Positions 7,135 to 16,361 of a stretch of 44,537 nt of DNA are shown here, in pieces (within the stretch, counting starts at the first letter, position 1; each line of letters starts with the position of its first letter). This DNA is from Bacteroidota bacterium (GTDB lineage Bacteria > Bacteroidota > Bacteroidia > Chitinophagales > Chitinophagaceae). The stretch lies in the NCBI GenBank assembly GCA_023415275.1, contig JAEZLJ010000057.1:1-44537 (forward strand), read 5' to 3'. Both the position numbers and the translations under genes were made by a program. The notes beneath the pieces were generated by a model. The model did no database searches. It saw only the letters and a program-made list of their open reading frames with translations, and was not told the DNA's origin.

Positions 7135-9378
7135 TTAGTTGCCATATACGCTCAGGAACTTGATGCGCATTATTTTTAACTGCTCCCAGTTATAATTACT
7201 GTCAGACAATTCCTGCTGCGCAATATCCAGTGAGGAAGTCTCACAGCCCTTGAAATAGTCTATGATCTCTTCCTGCTCATATTCATCCAGCATCTGGTCA
7301 ATGGCATAGTCCAGGTTCAGCTTAGTACCGCTGGCCGCAATGGTTTCCATTTCCTCCAGCAAGGCATCCAGGCGCAGATCTTTATTTTTGGCAATCATTT
7401 CCAGCGGTATCTTCTTATCTACCTGCTGAATAATGTGCACCTTGTTGCCACTCTTATTCACCACGCTCTTCATCACAAAATCATCCGGCTTCTCAATATT
7501 ATTCTCTTCTACATACTGGGCTATCACATCTATAAATGGCTTTCCATATTTTAATGCCTTACCCTTACTTACACCCTGGCAACGGGCCAGTTCGTCGGTG
7601 GTGGTAGGATACATAGTGGCCATATCCTGAAGCGATGTTTCCAGGAAGATGACAAATGGAGGAAGATTCTTGCGCTTGGCCTCTTTCTGCCTCAGCTCTT
7701 TCAGCATGGTGAACAACTTCTCATCGGTGGCAGCGCCTGCAGCGGAATCCGTTCCTTCTTCATCATCCTCGTTAGCTTCTTCAAACAGGTTGTTCAGTAC
7801 AACCATGAAAGATTTCGGCTTTTTCAGGAAGTCGTTTCCTTTCTTAGTGATCTTAAGCACTCCATATTCTTCTATATCCTTTTTCAGGAGGTCTTCCAAC
7901 AGCATTTGTCGCAGCAATGAGTTCCAAAAATGATCAGGCTGCTGCTTCCCTATGCCGAATTCAGGCAATCCTTCATGGCGGAACATCTTGATCTGCGGCG
8001 TTAAATGGCCGGTAATGATCTTCACCACGTAGTCCGTAGCAAAGCGTTCATCCAGGGCTTTAATCACCTGTAAAGCCTGAACTACATTCTGTTTGGCTTC
8101 GATCTTTTCTTTCGGATGCTTACAGTTGTCGCAGTTGCCGCAGTTTTCCACGGTGTATTCTTCACCAAAATAGCTCAATAGCACCTTCCGGCGACATACC
8201 CCACTTTCCGCATAGGCTACCGATTCATTGATGAGCTGTGCCCCTACTTCCCTTTCACTCAAAGGCTTGTCACGCATCAGGTGTTCCAGCTTCGACACAT
8301 CCTTATGAGAATAATACAGGATGCACTTCCCTTCCAGGCCATCACGGCCGGCACGGCCAGTCTCCTGGTAATAATTTTCTATGGATTTGGGGATATTAAA
8401 ATGGATCACAAAGCGGATGTCCGGCTTGTCAATACCCATTCCAAACGCAATGGTAGCCACAATAACCTGCACATCCTCGTTCAGGAACTGGTCCTGTCTT
8501 TCTGCACGCAGCTTGGAATCCAGGCCGGCATGGTAGGCCACAGCCTTAATGCCATTGGCCATCAGCATATCGGCCAGCTCCTCTGTGGTTTTGCGGTTCA
8601 GTGTATATATGATACCACTTTTACCCTTGCTTTGAACTATGAAGCGGGCAATGCTTTTCAGTGTTTCATCCTTCTTGATCTTGGGAAGGATCTCGTAGTA
8701 TAAGTTGTCCCTGTTGAAGGAGGATATAAATATCTCAGGCTTGCGTAGTCCCAGGTTTTTCACAATATCGCTCTGCACCTTCGGTGTGGCCGTGGCTGTC
8801 AGGGCAATTACGGGAATATCCGGGTTGATGATATCCATCATATCTCTCAGGCGGCGGTATTCCGGCCTGAAATCATGACCCCACTCCGAGATACAGTGAG
8901 CCTCGTCCACCGCGAAAAAGGAGATCTGGAGGTCGCTGAAAAAATCAAGATTATCTTGTTTGGTAAGGGTTTCAGGGGCTACATAGAGCATTTTAGTACG
9001 ACCGGATTTGAGGTCGTCGTGCACTTCCCTGATCTCTTTTTTAGAGAGGGTGGAGTTTAAAAAATGGGCCACATCATCATTGCTGCTGTATCCTCTTACC
9101 AGGTCCACCTGGTTCTTCATCAGGGCAATGAGCGGGCTTACAATAATAGCCACACCAGGGCTCACCATAGCCGGGAGCTGGTAACAGAGGCTTTTGCCTC
9201 CGCCGGTGGGCATAATAACGAATGTATCCCGGCCCGATAGCAGGGATTCTATGATCTGCTGTTGTTGTCCTTTAAAATCTTTGAAACCAAAATATTCCTG
9301 CAGGGCAGCACGTAAATCAATTCCTTTTCCTGGACTGGCTTTAGTTTTCTTGCCAGGGTTTTTCTTTGCGGTAGGCAT
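7135..9378 (-). CDS. recQ: ATP-dependent DNA helicase RecQ
   Basis: A 3'-5' DNA helicase that unwinds branched and duplex DNA in recombination and replication-fork repair. The 747 residues show the full RecQ order. The helicase core has Walker A MPTGGGKS at about residues 56-63 and the DEAH box at 158-161, followed by IALTATATP and the QETGRAGRDG motif. An RQC zinc site has CRR...CGNCDNC around 390-420, with a winged helix after it. An acidic linker (NEDDEEGTDS) precedes an HRDC domain (PPFVIFLETSLQDMA... GVSKGKALKYG), and a helical C-terminal extension follows. The extension makes it longer than the E. coli protein (about 610 residues), as is common in Bacteroidota. It is a single gene, divergent from kdsD with 259 bp between them. 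Confidence 0.97.
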   Translation of the reverse strand: MPTAKKNPGKKTKASPGKGIDLRAALQEYFGFKDFKGQQQQIIESLLSGRDTFVIMPTGGGKSLCYQLPAMVSPGVAIIVSPLIALMKNQVDLVRGYSSNDDVAHFLNSTLSKKEIREVHDDLKSGRTKMLYVAPETLTKQDNLDFFSDLQISFFAVDEAHCISEWGHDFRPEYRRLRDMMDIINPDIPVIALTATATPKVQSDIVKNLGLRKPEIFISSFNRDNLYYEILPKIKKDETLKSIARFIVQSKGKSGIIYTLNRKTTEELADMLMANGIKAVAYHAGLDSKLRAERQDQFLNEDVQVIVATIAFGMGIDKPDIRFVIHFNIPKSIENYYQETGRAGRDGLEGKCILYYSHKDVSKLEHLMRDKPLSEREVGAQLINESVAYAESGVCRRKVLLSYFGEEYTVENCGNCDNCKHPKEKIEAKQNVVQALQVIKALDERFATDYVVKIITGHLTPQIKMFRHEGLPEFGIGKQQPDHFWNSLLRQMLLEDLLKKDIEEYGVLKITKKGNDFLKKPKSFMVVLNNLFEEANEDDEEGTDSAAGAATDEKLFTMLKELRQKEAKRKNLPPFVIFLETSLQDMATMYPTTTDELARCQGVSKGKALKYGKPFIDVIAQYVEENNIEKPDDFVMKSVVNKSGNKVHIIQQVDKKIPLEMIAKNKDLRLDALLEEMETIAASGTKLNLDYAIDQMLDEYEQEEIIDYFKGCETSSLDIAQQELSDSNYNWEQLKIMRIKFLSVYGN

Positions 9379-9637
9379 TTTCTTTCAATTTTAGCTTTGA
9401 ATAAAGCTTATAGATAAATCTTGCCCTTTAGAAACAGCACTCTGGAGTGGCCTTGCTTTTTAACCTAATAATAGAAATTTCTTACTAATGAGGTGGATGG
9501 CGGAGCCCCGGAAGGCAGTTGGTCAAAAAGGCAAGCGAATTTAGCGAGGAGTGCCCGCATTTGAAAGTTAAAATAGTTAAAATGACAACCAATTTTGGAA
9601 AACCTCTTTTGACACCAAATCATCTAATTTTGAGGCC

Positions 9638-10606
9638 TTGGAAATAAAAGATTCTATAAGAAAAGCCGCATTCCGGACCATTGAAATGGAAGCGGCGGCC
9701 ATTAGCCGCCTGGCTAGCATGCTGGATGACCAGTTTGACAACGCCATCGACAGGCTAGCAGCCTGCAAGGGGCGCATAGTAATCAGCGGCATTGGCAAAA
9801 GCGCCATCATTGCTCAAAAAATAGTAGCTACCCTCAATTCCACCGGCTCACCTTCGGTCTTTTTGCATGCGGCCGACGCCATCCATGGCGATTTGGGCAT
9901 AGTGCAGCAGGAAGATATAGTGATCATCATCTCAAAAAGTGGTGAAAGCGCTGAGATCAAGGTATTGGTGCCCCTGGTCAAAAATTTTGGCAACTGCCTC
10001 ATAGCTATTACCGGGAATACCAGGTCTTTTCTGGCCCGCAAGGCCGATTTTGTGCTGAACACCACGGTAGACCAGGAGGCCTGTCCTAACAACCTGGCCC
10101 CTACCACCAGCACCACGGCCCAAATGGTGATGGGCGACGCCATAGCGGTTTGCCTGATGGAGAAGCGTGGCTTTAATATGGAAGACTTTGCCAAGCTGCA
10201 CCCCGGGGGTGCCTTGGGCAAGAAGCTCTACCTGCGGGTATCTGACCTGTATGTGGAAAATGAAAGACCAGAAGTGCGCCACGATCAGCCTGTAAAGGAA
10301 GTGATCATGGAAATGACTAAAAAAAGGCTGGGCGTAACAGCTGTTTTAGACAGTGAAGACAAGCTGGCCGGGATCATTACAGATGGAGACCTCAGGAGAA
10401 TGCTGGAAAAAAGCACCACCATTGAACACATAAGGGCCAGCGATATTTTAACCCCTGATCCCAAGACTATCGGACCCACCGAAATGGCGGTTAACGCCCT
10501 GGACCTGATGAGAAAAAATGAGATCATGCAACTAGTGGTTATGGAAAATGGAAGGTACCTGGGCATTATTCATTTGCACGACCTTGTAAAAGAAGGATTG
10601 ATATAG
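9638..10606 (+). CDS. kdsD: Arabinose-5-phosphate isomerase (KpsF/GutQ family)
   Basis: It converts ribulose 5-phosphate to arabinose 5-phosphate, the first step towards Kdo of the lipopolysaccharide core. The 322 residues contain an N-terminal SIS domain (GIGKSAIIAQKIVATLNSTG, the HAADAIHGDLG loop and ISKSGESAEI) and two C-terminal CBS domains (from about residue 205, with LAGIITDGDLRRML and YLGIIHLHDLVKEG). The length matches E. coli KdsD (328). The only in-frame start that gives the family N-terminus is TTG at 9638; the nearest later ATG is at 9686. A TAATTTTG box ends only 5 nt before the TTG, so the mRNA may be leaderless or the start may be 9686. The mannose-1-phosphate guanylyltransferase follows on the same strand, also for surface polysaccharide precursors. 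Confidence 0.93.
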   Translation: MEIKDSIRKAAFRTIEMEAAAISRLASMLDDQFDNAIDRLAACKGRIVISGIGKSAIIAQKIVATLNSTGSPSVFLHAADAIHGDLGIVQQEDIVIIISKSGESAEIKVLVPLVKNFGNCLIAITGNTRSFLARKADFVLNTTVDQEACPNNLAPTTSTTAQMVMGDAIAVCLMEKRGFNMEDFAKLHPGGALGKKLYLRVSDLYVENERPEVRHDQPVKEVIMEMTKKRLGVTAVLDSEDKLAGIITDGDLRRMLEKSTTIEHIRASDILTPDPKTIGPTEMAVNALDLMRKNEIMQLVVMENGRYLGIIHLHDLVKEGLI

Positions 10607-10701
10607 CCGGCGTAATAAAAAAATGGCATCTTTACGAATTCTATCCAGCGCATTTTAAAGTGATTTCAGAAGTGAAAAGCAATACTACAGAACAAGAACC
10701 C

Positions 10702-11805
10702 ATGCAGCAAGAGATTCATCATAAGCACACAAATACCTATGTAGCCATTATGGCCGGTGGTATTGGCAGCCGCTTCTGGCCACTGAGCCGGGTTAGTCAT
10801 CCCAAACAGTTCCTCGATATCCTGGGCACGGGAAAGACCCTGATACAGCAAACCTTTGAAAGGTTTGCCAAATTAGTACCTGTTGAAAATATATATGTAG
10901 TGACAGCCAATGAATACCTTGGCATTACGGCGCAGCAACTACCGCATATTCCAACAGAAAACATCCTGGGCGAACCTTTCAGGAAAAACACAGCCCCCTG
11001 TATTGCCTACATCTCTTTTAAACTGCAGCAGCTGAACCCCGAGGCTTCTTTAATAGTGGCGCCTGCAGATCACCTGATATTGCAGGAAGAAAAGTTCCTG
11101 GAAACCTGTGAGGAAGCTTTGAACTTTGTCAATCATTTCAATGCATTGGTCACTATTGGCATCACCCCTACCAACCCCAATACTGGCTATGGTTATATAC
11201 AGCATGATGGTGATGAGGCCGTGCCAAAGGTATATAAGGTAAAGACCTTTACGGAAAAGCCCAATAAGGAACTGGCTAAGACCTTCATTGCCAGTGGTGA
11301 CTTTTTATGGAACTCAGGCATCTTCGTCTGGCAGATCAAAAGAGGCATTCATGCTTTCCAGAAACATATGCCTGAAATGTACGAGCTCTTTGCCTCGGAA
11401 GAAGAGAAGTTGAACACAGAAGAAGAAAAGGAAGTCATAGAAAATATATATCCCCAATGCTCCAACATCTCTATCGATTTTGGTGTCATGGAAAAGGCCG
11501 ATAATGTATTCGTTATTCCTGCCTCCTTTGGCTGGAGCGACCTGGGAACATGGAACAGTGCATGGGAGAATATGGAAAAAGATTACCTGGAAAATGCAGT
11601 GGCAGGCAACAATGTCATTGTCTTTGATACCTCCAAATGCGTGGTGCATGTTCCCGATAAAAAACTGGTGGTATTGCAGGGCCTTGAAGACTTTATCGTA
11701 GCAGATACCAAAGACGTGCTCCTGATCTGCCATAAGGATAAGGAACAGGAGATCAAACAATACGTGGCAGAAGTAAAAAGGAATAAAGGCGATAAGTTTT
11801 TGTAA
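10702..11805 (+). CDS. manC: Mannose-1-phosphate guanylyltransferase
   Basis: It makes GDP-mannose from mannose 1-phosphate and GTP, a precursor for glycans and GDP-fucose. The nucleotide-binding signature AIMAGGIGSRFWPLSR lies at the N-terminus, followed by HPKQFLDI, an EPFRKNTAPCIA segment, VAPADHLI, the FTEKPN motif, FLWNSGIFVW and the late GWSDLGTWNS typical of the family. Only the nucleotidyltransferase domain is present (367 residues); there is no fused phosphomannose isomerase domain. A GTG at 10660 would add 14 residues. The ATG at 10702 is preferred because the family usually has only about ten residues before the first beta strand. It follows kdsD closely and may share its transcript. 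Confidence 0.93.
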   Translation: MQQEIHHKHTNTYVAIMAGGIGSRFWPLSRVSHPKQFLDILGTGKTLIQQTFERFAKLVPVENIYVVTANEYLGITAQQLPHIPTENILGEPFRKNTAPCIAYISFKLQQLNPEASLIVAPADHLILQEEKFLETCEEALNFVNHFNALVTIGITPTNPNTGYGYIQHDGDEAVPKVYKVKTFTEKPNKELAKTFIASGDFLWNSGIFVWQIKRGIHAFQKHMPEMYELFASEEEKLNTEEEKEVIENIYPQCSNISIDFGVMEKADNVFVIPASFGWSDLGTWNSAWENMEKDYLENAVAGNNVIVFDTSKCVVHVPDKKLVVLQGLEDFIVADTKDVLLICHKDKEQEIKQYVAEVKRNKGDKFL

Positions 11806-11856
11806 ATTATGCTTTGAAGAGCAAGATCATCTTCCCGCCAGATAAAACAAGACACT

Positions 11857-12585
11857 ATGAACTTCAACAATATACTTTTCCTGGATATTGAAACCGTTTC
11901 ACAGTTTGAAACCTACAATCATTTACCCGAAGACTGGAAGGAACTGTGGGATCTGAAGGCGGGAATCATTAACCGCAACCGTGAAGATGAGACCAGTGAA
12001 ACAGCGTACCCACGGGCAAGTATATACGCAGAATTTGGAAAGATTATCTGTATCTCCTGCGGCTGTTTGCAGGGCACCGGGGAAAATAAAAAGCTGGTAT
12101 TAAAATCCTACTGCGGCGATGATGAGAAAAAGCTGCTGCAGGAGTTTTGCGACATGCTACAGAAATGGAGCGGCGATGCCGAAAAATTCCTTTGTGCTCA
12201 CAACGGAAAAGAGTTTGATTATCCCTATATCTGCCGCCGCCTGATCATTAATGGCATAGAAATACCTGAGGCATTGAAGATTTCCGGCAGAAAGCCCTGG
12301 GAGATCCGTCATCTCGATACTATGGAGCTATGGAAGTTTGGCGATTATAAAAGCTTCACCTCCCTGAAGTTGCTTGCCAAAGTGTTAGGTATCCCTTCTC
12401 CCAAAGATGATATTGACGGCAGCATGGTCAACTCAGTATATTGGGTGGAGAAGGACCTTGATCGCATTGTGGAATATTGCCAGAAGGATGTGATCACACT
12501 GGCACAGGTACTGTTGCGTTTTCATTGCGAAGCACCAATTAAACCGGAAAACATATCTATCAAATATGTCCAGCACCAGAATTAA
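11857..12585 (+). CDS. Predicted 3'-5' exonuclease (PolB-like, DEDDy)
   Basis: This 242-residue protein belongs to the family annotated as 3'-5' exonuclease related to the exonuclease domain of PolB. The visible metal-binding residues are Asp and Glu in FLDIETV (about residues 10 and 12), the middle aspartate in CAHNGKEFDYPYI, and Tyr/Asp in EYCQKDV, which fits the DEDDy class. It should remove nucleotides from DNA 3' ends, perhaps in repair; its substrate is inferred only. The last 20 bp overlap the start of the RidA gene, so the two are translationally coupled. The gene starts 51 bp after the guanylyltransferase. Confidence 0.88.
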   Translation: MNFNNILFLDIETVSQFETYNHLPEDWKELWDLKAGIINRNREDETSETAYPRASIYAEFGKIICISCGCLQGTGENKKLVLKSYCGDDEKKLLQEFCDMLQKWSGDAEKFLCAHNGKEFDYPYICRRLIINGIEIPEALKISGRKPWEIRHLDTMELWKFGDYKSFTSLKLLAKVLGIPSPKDDIDGSMVNSVYWVEKDLDRIVEYCQKDVITLAQVLLRFHCEAPIKPENISIKYVQHQN

Positions 12586-12958
12586 TTATTCATCGGGCGC
12601 CAAATGGGAAGACATTGTAGGGTACAGCCGTGCAGTTAAAGTGGGCAACGTAGTGGAAGTGACAGGTACAGTAGCCGTGGACGAGGAGAATAATATCATT
12701 GGAGAAGGAAGCGCTTACCTGCAAACCAAGTTTATCATTCAGAAAATAGAAGCCGTATTAAAGCAAGCTGGTGCTGAGCTGCACCACGTGGTCAGAACAC
12801 GCATGTTTGTCATAGACATTGCCCAATGGGAAGAATATGGAAGAGCACATGGAGAATACTTTAAAGATATCAGGCCCTGCACCAGCATGATAGAAGTGAA
12901 AGGTTTGATAGCTCCTGAATACCTTATAGAGATTGAAGCTACCGCTATGATAGGATAA
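12566..12958 (+). CDS. RidA family (YjgF/YER057c) enamine/imine deaminase-like protein
   Basis: RidA proteins hydrolyse reactive enamines and imines such as 2-aminoacrylate released by PLP enzymes. The 130 residues fit one chorismate-mutase-like subunit of the trimer. They include GNVVEVTGTVAVDE in the first half, the long helix LQTKFIIQKIEAVLKQAGAEL, and RPCTSMIEVKGL, where Arg occupies the position of the conserved catalytic arginine. A Glu follows in LIEIEATA. The start overlaps the exonuclease gene by 20 bp in another frame. A PLP aminotransferase follows after 141 bp, which would be a sensible source of the substrate, although it has its own promoter-like box. Confidence 0.9.
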   Translation: MSSTRINYSSGAKWEDIVGYSRAVKVGNVVEVTGTVAVDEENNIIGEGSAYLQTKFIIQKIEAVLKQAGAELHHVVRTRMFVIDIAQWEEYGRAHGEYFKDIRPCTSMIEVKGLIAPEYLIEIEATAMIG

Positions 12959-13065
12959 GGTTTCAGCTTTGCTTCTTTGGCTAATAGGCCTTACTTGCAT
13001 TCATTCTTTTGTTATCACTACAAGCTTATTTGTACTGCGCTCCCGTTTCCCCAATGCTATTCTCC

Positions 13066-13073
13066 TAATTTTG
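13066..13073 (+). promoter_or_regulatory. -7 box for the aminotransferase gene
   Basis: TAATTTTG is an exact match to TAnnTTTG, 26 bp before the ATG at 13100. A TTTC at 13046-13049 is the closest -33-like element, at a short 16-bp spacing. Confidence 0.5.
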
Positions 13074-13099
13074 CACTCTTTACAGAATAGCCAATTACT

Positions 13100-14251
13100 A
13101 TGTCCTCTATACAATTTCCCTCCAAGCTACCCAATGTAGGCACCACCATTTTTACGGTAATGAGTTCCCTGGCCGTGGAGCACAATGCTATTAACCTGGG
13201 ACAGGGTTTTCCTGATTACCCAATGAGTGAAGATTTGATCGCATTGGTAAATGAGGCCATGAAAAAAGGTCACAATCAGTATGTTCACATGAATGGGTAC
13301 ATACCTTTAAGGGAAGCCATCGCTGAAAAAGTGGAATACCTTTACCGAACCAGGATCAATCCTGATAGCCAGGTCACGGTAACACCCGGCGGTACCTATG
13401 CTTTGTACACAGCTTTGACCACCATCTTGCAACCCGGCGATGAGGTCATTGTTTTTGAACCTGCATATGATTCCTATATACCCGCTATTGAACTCAATGG
13501 TGCGAAAGCGATTCCTATCCAATTAGATTTTCCTGCTTATTCTATTGACTGGAACAAGGTCAAAAGCAGCATTACAGAAAAGACCAAAGCCATCATGATA
13601 AACTCACCGCACAACCCTACGGGAAGTGTGTTGAGTAAGGAAGATATGGGCCAACTGTCTGCCATAGTAAAAGACACGCGCATCATCATCATCAGCGATG
13701 AAGTATATGAACATCTGATTTTTGATGGGTTGAAGCATCAAAGTGTTTTAGCTTACCCGGAACTGTTAGAGCGAAGCTTTGTGTGCTTTTCTTTTGGAAA
13801 GGTTTATAACTGCACAGGGTGGAAACTGGGTTATTGCATTGCATCGGAATATTTAATGAGCGAGTTCCGCAAGGTGCACCAGTTCAACTGCTTCACCTGT
13901 GATACTCCCAAGCAGGTAGGGCTTGCCACTTACCTGAAAGAAAAAGAACATTATTTGCAGCTTGGAAGTTTTCTGCAGGCTAAAAGAGACCACCTGCAAG
14001 CATTAATGAAAAATACCAGGTTCAAACCTATCCCCAGCTATGGCAGTTATTTCCAGGTGTATTCATACCAGGATATATCAGAAGAAAAGGAAAAGGATTT
14101 TGCTATTCGCCTGACAAAGGAACATGGAGTGGCCACCATTCCGGTATCTTCTTTCTACCAGCAGGACACCAACCACCAGGTATTGCGTTTTTGTTTCTCT
14201 AAAAAGGAATCCACATTGGAGCAGGCCGTGGAAAGGCTTAACAGTCTTTGA
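13100..14251 (+). CDS. Methionine aminotransferase (YbdL/kynurenine aminotransferase type)
   Basis: A fold-type I PLP aminotransferase of 383 residues, the usual size. It matches the YbdL/KAT group throughout. The N-terminus reads NLGQGFPDYP, and NQYVHMNGYIPLREAI and TPGGTYALYTAL follow. The substrate loop carries FEPAYDSYIPAIEL. The PLP-ring contact is SPHNPTGSVL, the aspartate/tyrosine pair is in ISDEVYEHL, and the Schiff-base lysine lies in SFGKVYNCTGWKLGYC. An Arg in LRFCFSKKE near the end should bind the substrate carboxylate. Likely activity is transamination of methionine or aromatic residues. It is monocistronic, with a -7 box upstream and a bidirectional terminator downstream. Confidence 0.92.
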   Translation: MSSIQFPSKLPNVGTTIFTVMSSLAVEHNAINLGQGFPDYPMSEDLIALVNEAMKKGHNQYVHMNGYIPLREAIAEKVEYLYRTRINPDSQVTVTPGGTYALYTALTTILQPGDEVIVFEPAYDSYIPAIELNGAKAIPIQLDFPAYSIDWNKVKSSITEKTKAIMINSPHNPTGSVLSKEDMGQLSAIVKDTRIIIISDEVYEHLIFDGLKHQSVLAYPELLERSFVCFSFGKVYNCTGWKLGYCIASEYLMSEFRKVHQFNCFTCDTPKQVGLATYLKEKEHYLQLGSFLQAKRDHLQALMKNTRFKPIPSYGSYFQVYSYQDISEEKEKDFAIRLTKEHGVATIPVSSFYQQDTNHQVLRFCFSKKESTLEQAVERLNSL

Positions 14252-14282
14252 TCACAAATTGCCAGGTAAAATAATAATAAAG

Positions 14283-14306
14283 AAAGGACTCAAAACTGAG
14301 CCCTTT
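14283..14306. terminator. Bidirectional terminator between convergent genes
   Basis: AAAGGACTC (14283-14291) and GAGCCCTTT (14298-14306) pair with one mismatch around a 6-nt loop, with an A-rich left and T/A-rich right flank. It sits between the aminotransferase stop (14251) and the stop of the lipoprotein on the other strand (14313). Confidence 0.65.
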
Positions 14307-14312
14307 CATCAA

Positions 14313-15857
14313 TTAATAAGTATAAATGGTTTTGGTAGTATACAAGTATTGGTTGGTTATGGGTGATTTGTATTCCCTGACCAGCTCCACAGGGTATCCT
14401 TCGTTATCATATTTATAGCTATAAGACCTTACTACAGCCACAGGATAACTGGCCATGAAGCTTTGTTGCGAGGCAGCCACATTGTTTTTTGAATTGTGCG
14501 AAAGAAATAGATCGGGATAATTCATGTGTGCATAGGGATTAATATTTGAATCGTATGAGTATTGGCTCAATTCACTGGAATGGTTGAACGTAGTGGCAGC
14601 GCATTCAACTAAATTGTCGCCGGCAAAGGTCATAAAGTAATTCATATCCACATTCTTACCGGGATACCTGTAGTGTATCTGCACTTCCTGCCTTGAAACC
14701 ACATTACTGTAGCTGACAGATGCAATGGTTTGCTCGCCATTTATTTTATGGTCCATGGCTGCCACCCTTCCCTGCGCATCGTAGCTGAAGCTTATATAAC
14801 CAGACAGGGTTTGAGATTCATTATACTTATTGATCTTTTCTACCCTTCCATTGTTGTACATAAATTCTTCACTCATGGAAATATAGGGAGTGTTGTCTGC
14901 CTTCTTCTGGTAATAAATGATTTTTTTAATATTGCCATCAGGCAGGTATTCATACGCTGTTTTACTAATTGCCTTGTATGCACCTTCCACCAGGTTGTAG
15001 GTCAATTCCGATGCAAGTTTTTTAGTTGCTTTCTTTCCACCCAGTACTATGTTCATACCCTCTTTTACATCTGCTTTCATTAGCGTCACTTCATCGGTTA
15101 TGCCCCATTTCTCCAGCCTTAGCTGGTATTTTGCCACATTTACAGGTAACCTCACATCGTTGATGCCTGCCTTTAGAGAATGGAAGCTCACACTTCTTTC
15201 ATTATTGGCATCCCAGGTGGCCAGCATCAGGCTGCCGGGAATACTATCATAGATGATGTCACCAATCTTCACAGTTGCTTTTACTTTCACTGTATAGTAT
15301 TGCAGGCCAGGTACAGGGTCACCGGGGCCTTCTGGTGGAAGGTTGAACGATCCCTCGGGATAGCCATAGCTGTTCGGAGTTTCTCCTATCCCAATTTTCA
15401 AAACCTGTACGGGCACCATCAGCATGCTGGAGTTGGGAACACTCACGTTAATGCTCAATGGATTGTTGACCTGGACAGCTTTGGGAGAATTAGCAACCGG
15501 CGTGGCAAACCGGGTTACATTGTTTTCATTGATGATCATAAACCTGGTAAGCTTATAATGGCCAGCCGGCAATTGAAGCTTTTCTGTATAGTATTTACCA
15601 CTAAAGTTCAACGACAGTTTTTTTGCATTGATAACGAAAGCCCCCTGTTCATTTACCAGGCTTACTATAGCAAATACATTAGATATACCTGTGGTAGCCT
15701 CTCCTGGTAATGAGTCTAATACAAACTGGAACTGGTGGGTAACCTGCCCCGGGGTTGATGGTGGATTTGGCACTATGTCAATTGGTTTCTTGCAGGCAAC
15801 TAAAAACAGCATGAATGCTATTGCCAGTGTAGTTAATGGTTGTACTGTCCTTTTCAT
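14313..15857 (-). CDS. Large lipoprotein with YD/RHS-like strands
   Basis: 514 residues. The type II signal MKRTVQPLTTLAIAFMLFLV is followed by the lipobox cysteine at residue 22 and KK, so it is a membrane lipoprotein. Residues of about 40-290 look like beta-sandwich repeats, with GHYKLTRFMI and the repeated VKVKATVKIGD type strands. The C-terminal part (about 300-514) has YEYLPDGNIKKI, YNNGRVEKINKY and SYDAQGRVAAM, which match the YD (RHS-like) repeat style found in Bacteroidota surface proteins. No enzyme motif is seen. It is monocistronic. The 500 bp upstream hold an inverted repeat and an 11-bp array that may affect its expression. Confidence 0.85.
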   Translation of the reverse strand: MKRTVQPLTTLAIAFMLFLVACKKPIDIVPNPPSTPGQVTHQFQFVLDSLPGEATTGISNVFAIVSLVNEQGAFVINAKKLSLNFSGKYYTEKLQLPAGHYKLTRFMIINENNVTRFATPVANSPKAVQVNNPLSINVSVPNSSMLMVPVQVLKIGIGETPNSYGYPEGSFNLPPEGPGDPVPGLQYYTVKVKATVKIGDIIYDSIPGSLMLATWDANNERSVSFHSLKAGINDVRLPVNVAKYQLRLEKWGITDEVTLMKADVKEGMNIVLGGKKATKKLASELTYNLVEGAYKAISKTAYEYLPDGNIKKIIYYQKKADNTPYISMSEEFMYNNGRVEKINKYNESQTLSGYISFSYDAQGRVAAMDHKINGEQTIASVSYSNVVSRQEVQIHYRYPGKNVDMNYFMTFAGDNLVECAATTFNHSSELSQYSYDSNINPYAHMNYPDLFLSHNSKNNVAASQQSFMASYPVAVVRSYSYKYDNEGYPVELVREYKSPITNQYLYTTKTIYTY

Positions 15858-15889
15858 TTGATTTCTTTAAGAGTAGTACCCTTGTTATT

Positions 15890-15993
15890 CTAAGGAGCGT
15901 TGGGTACCAACCATTCCTTTAACAAATGTTTTGTAAATATTGCGGGCCGGTTTTACTGCTAACTGTTGTTAAGGAATCTTTGTAGCTCCTTAG
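15890..15993. repeat. Long-range inverted repeat CTAAGGAGC / GCTCCTTAG
   Basis: A perfect 9-bp inverted repeat has arms at 15890-15898 and 15985-15993. A third related TTAAGGA lies between them at 15969-15975. It immediately precedes the 11-bp array. The whole gap 15858-16361 contains no gene: this repeat, the array, and then about 280 bp of featureless sequence up to the hydrolase gene. Confidence 0.6.
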
Positions 15994-15996
15994 TAT

Positions 15997-16082
15997 CTGC
16001 ATCGCGTTTGTGCCGTGTCTGCGCCATGTCTGTGCCGAGTCTGTACCAGGTCTTTAAAGAGCCGGCACAGACCTGTTGCAAA
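15997..16082. repeat. 11-bp-period dyad array A
   Basis: Five consecutive 11-mers follow without gaps: CTGCATCGCGT (15997), TTGTGCCGTGT (16008), CTGCGCCATGT (16019), CTGTGCCGAGT (16030) and CTGTACCAGGT (16041). Next comes a palindromic centre CTTTAAAG (16052-16059). On the other strand the same unit then recurs as CTGTGCCGGCT and TTGCAACAGGT, again at 11-bp spacing. The copies are imperfect and not open for translation in a sensible way, so the repetition is at the DNA level. It may be a helically phased protein-binding array. It is not CRISPR: there are no unique spacers. No known element name can be given. Confidence 0.8.
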
Positions 16083-16361
16083 CCCATTATATATGAGTTG
16101 TAATCTTATCATTCATAGTAAGCAGCTTAGAGCCCCGGTAAAGGATAATTCAGCGTTTACCCTCTTTAACCTGGAAGGGCAAGTATAAAACCTGGTAATG
16201 CTTCAGAGCTGGACCCCTGGTTTGAGAAAAGGGTAAGCAATAACGGCAATGCTTAATGTCTGTAAGGTCCTTTATTGGGTATAAATGGATGACCACGGGT
16301 TGGAAAATTGGTTTTACATTTAAGCCTCACGCCAACAAGCAAACCCATTTAAATTCTATAG

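Noticed and set aside
8281..8703. 140-residue ORF on the plus strand inside recQ
   Set aside because: It is antisense to a well-conserved helicase region, has no motif, and its codon pattern is a shadow of recQ.
15997..16082. CRISPR array interpretation of the 11-bp arrays
   Set aside because: Units are 11 bp and contiguous with no spacers, and half are inverted; there are no cas genes.
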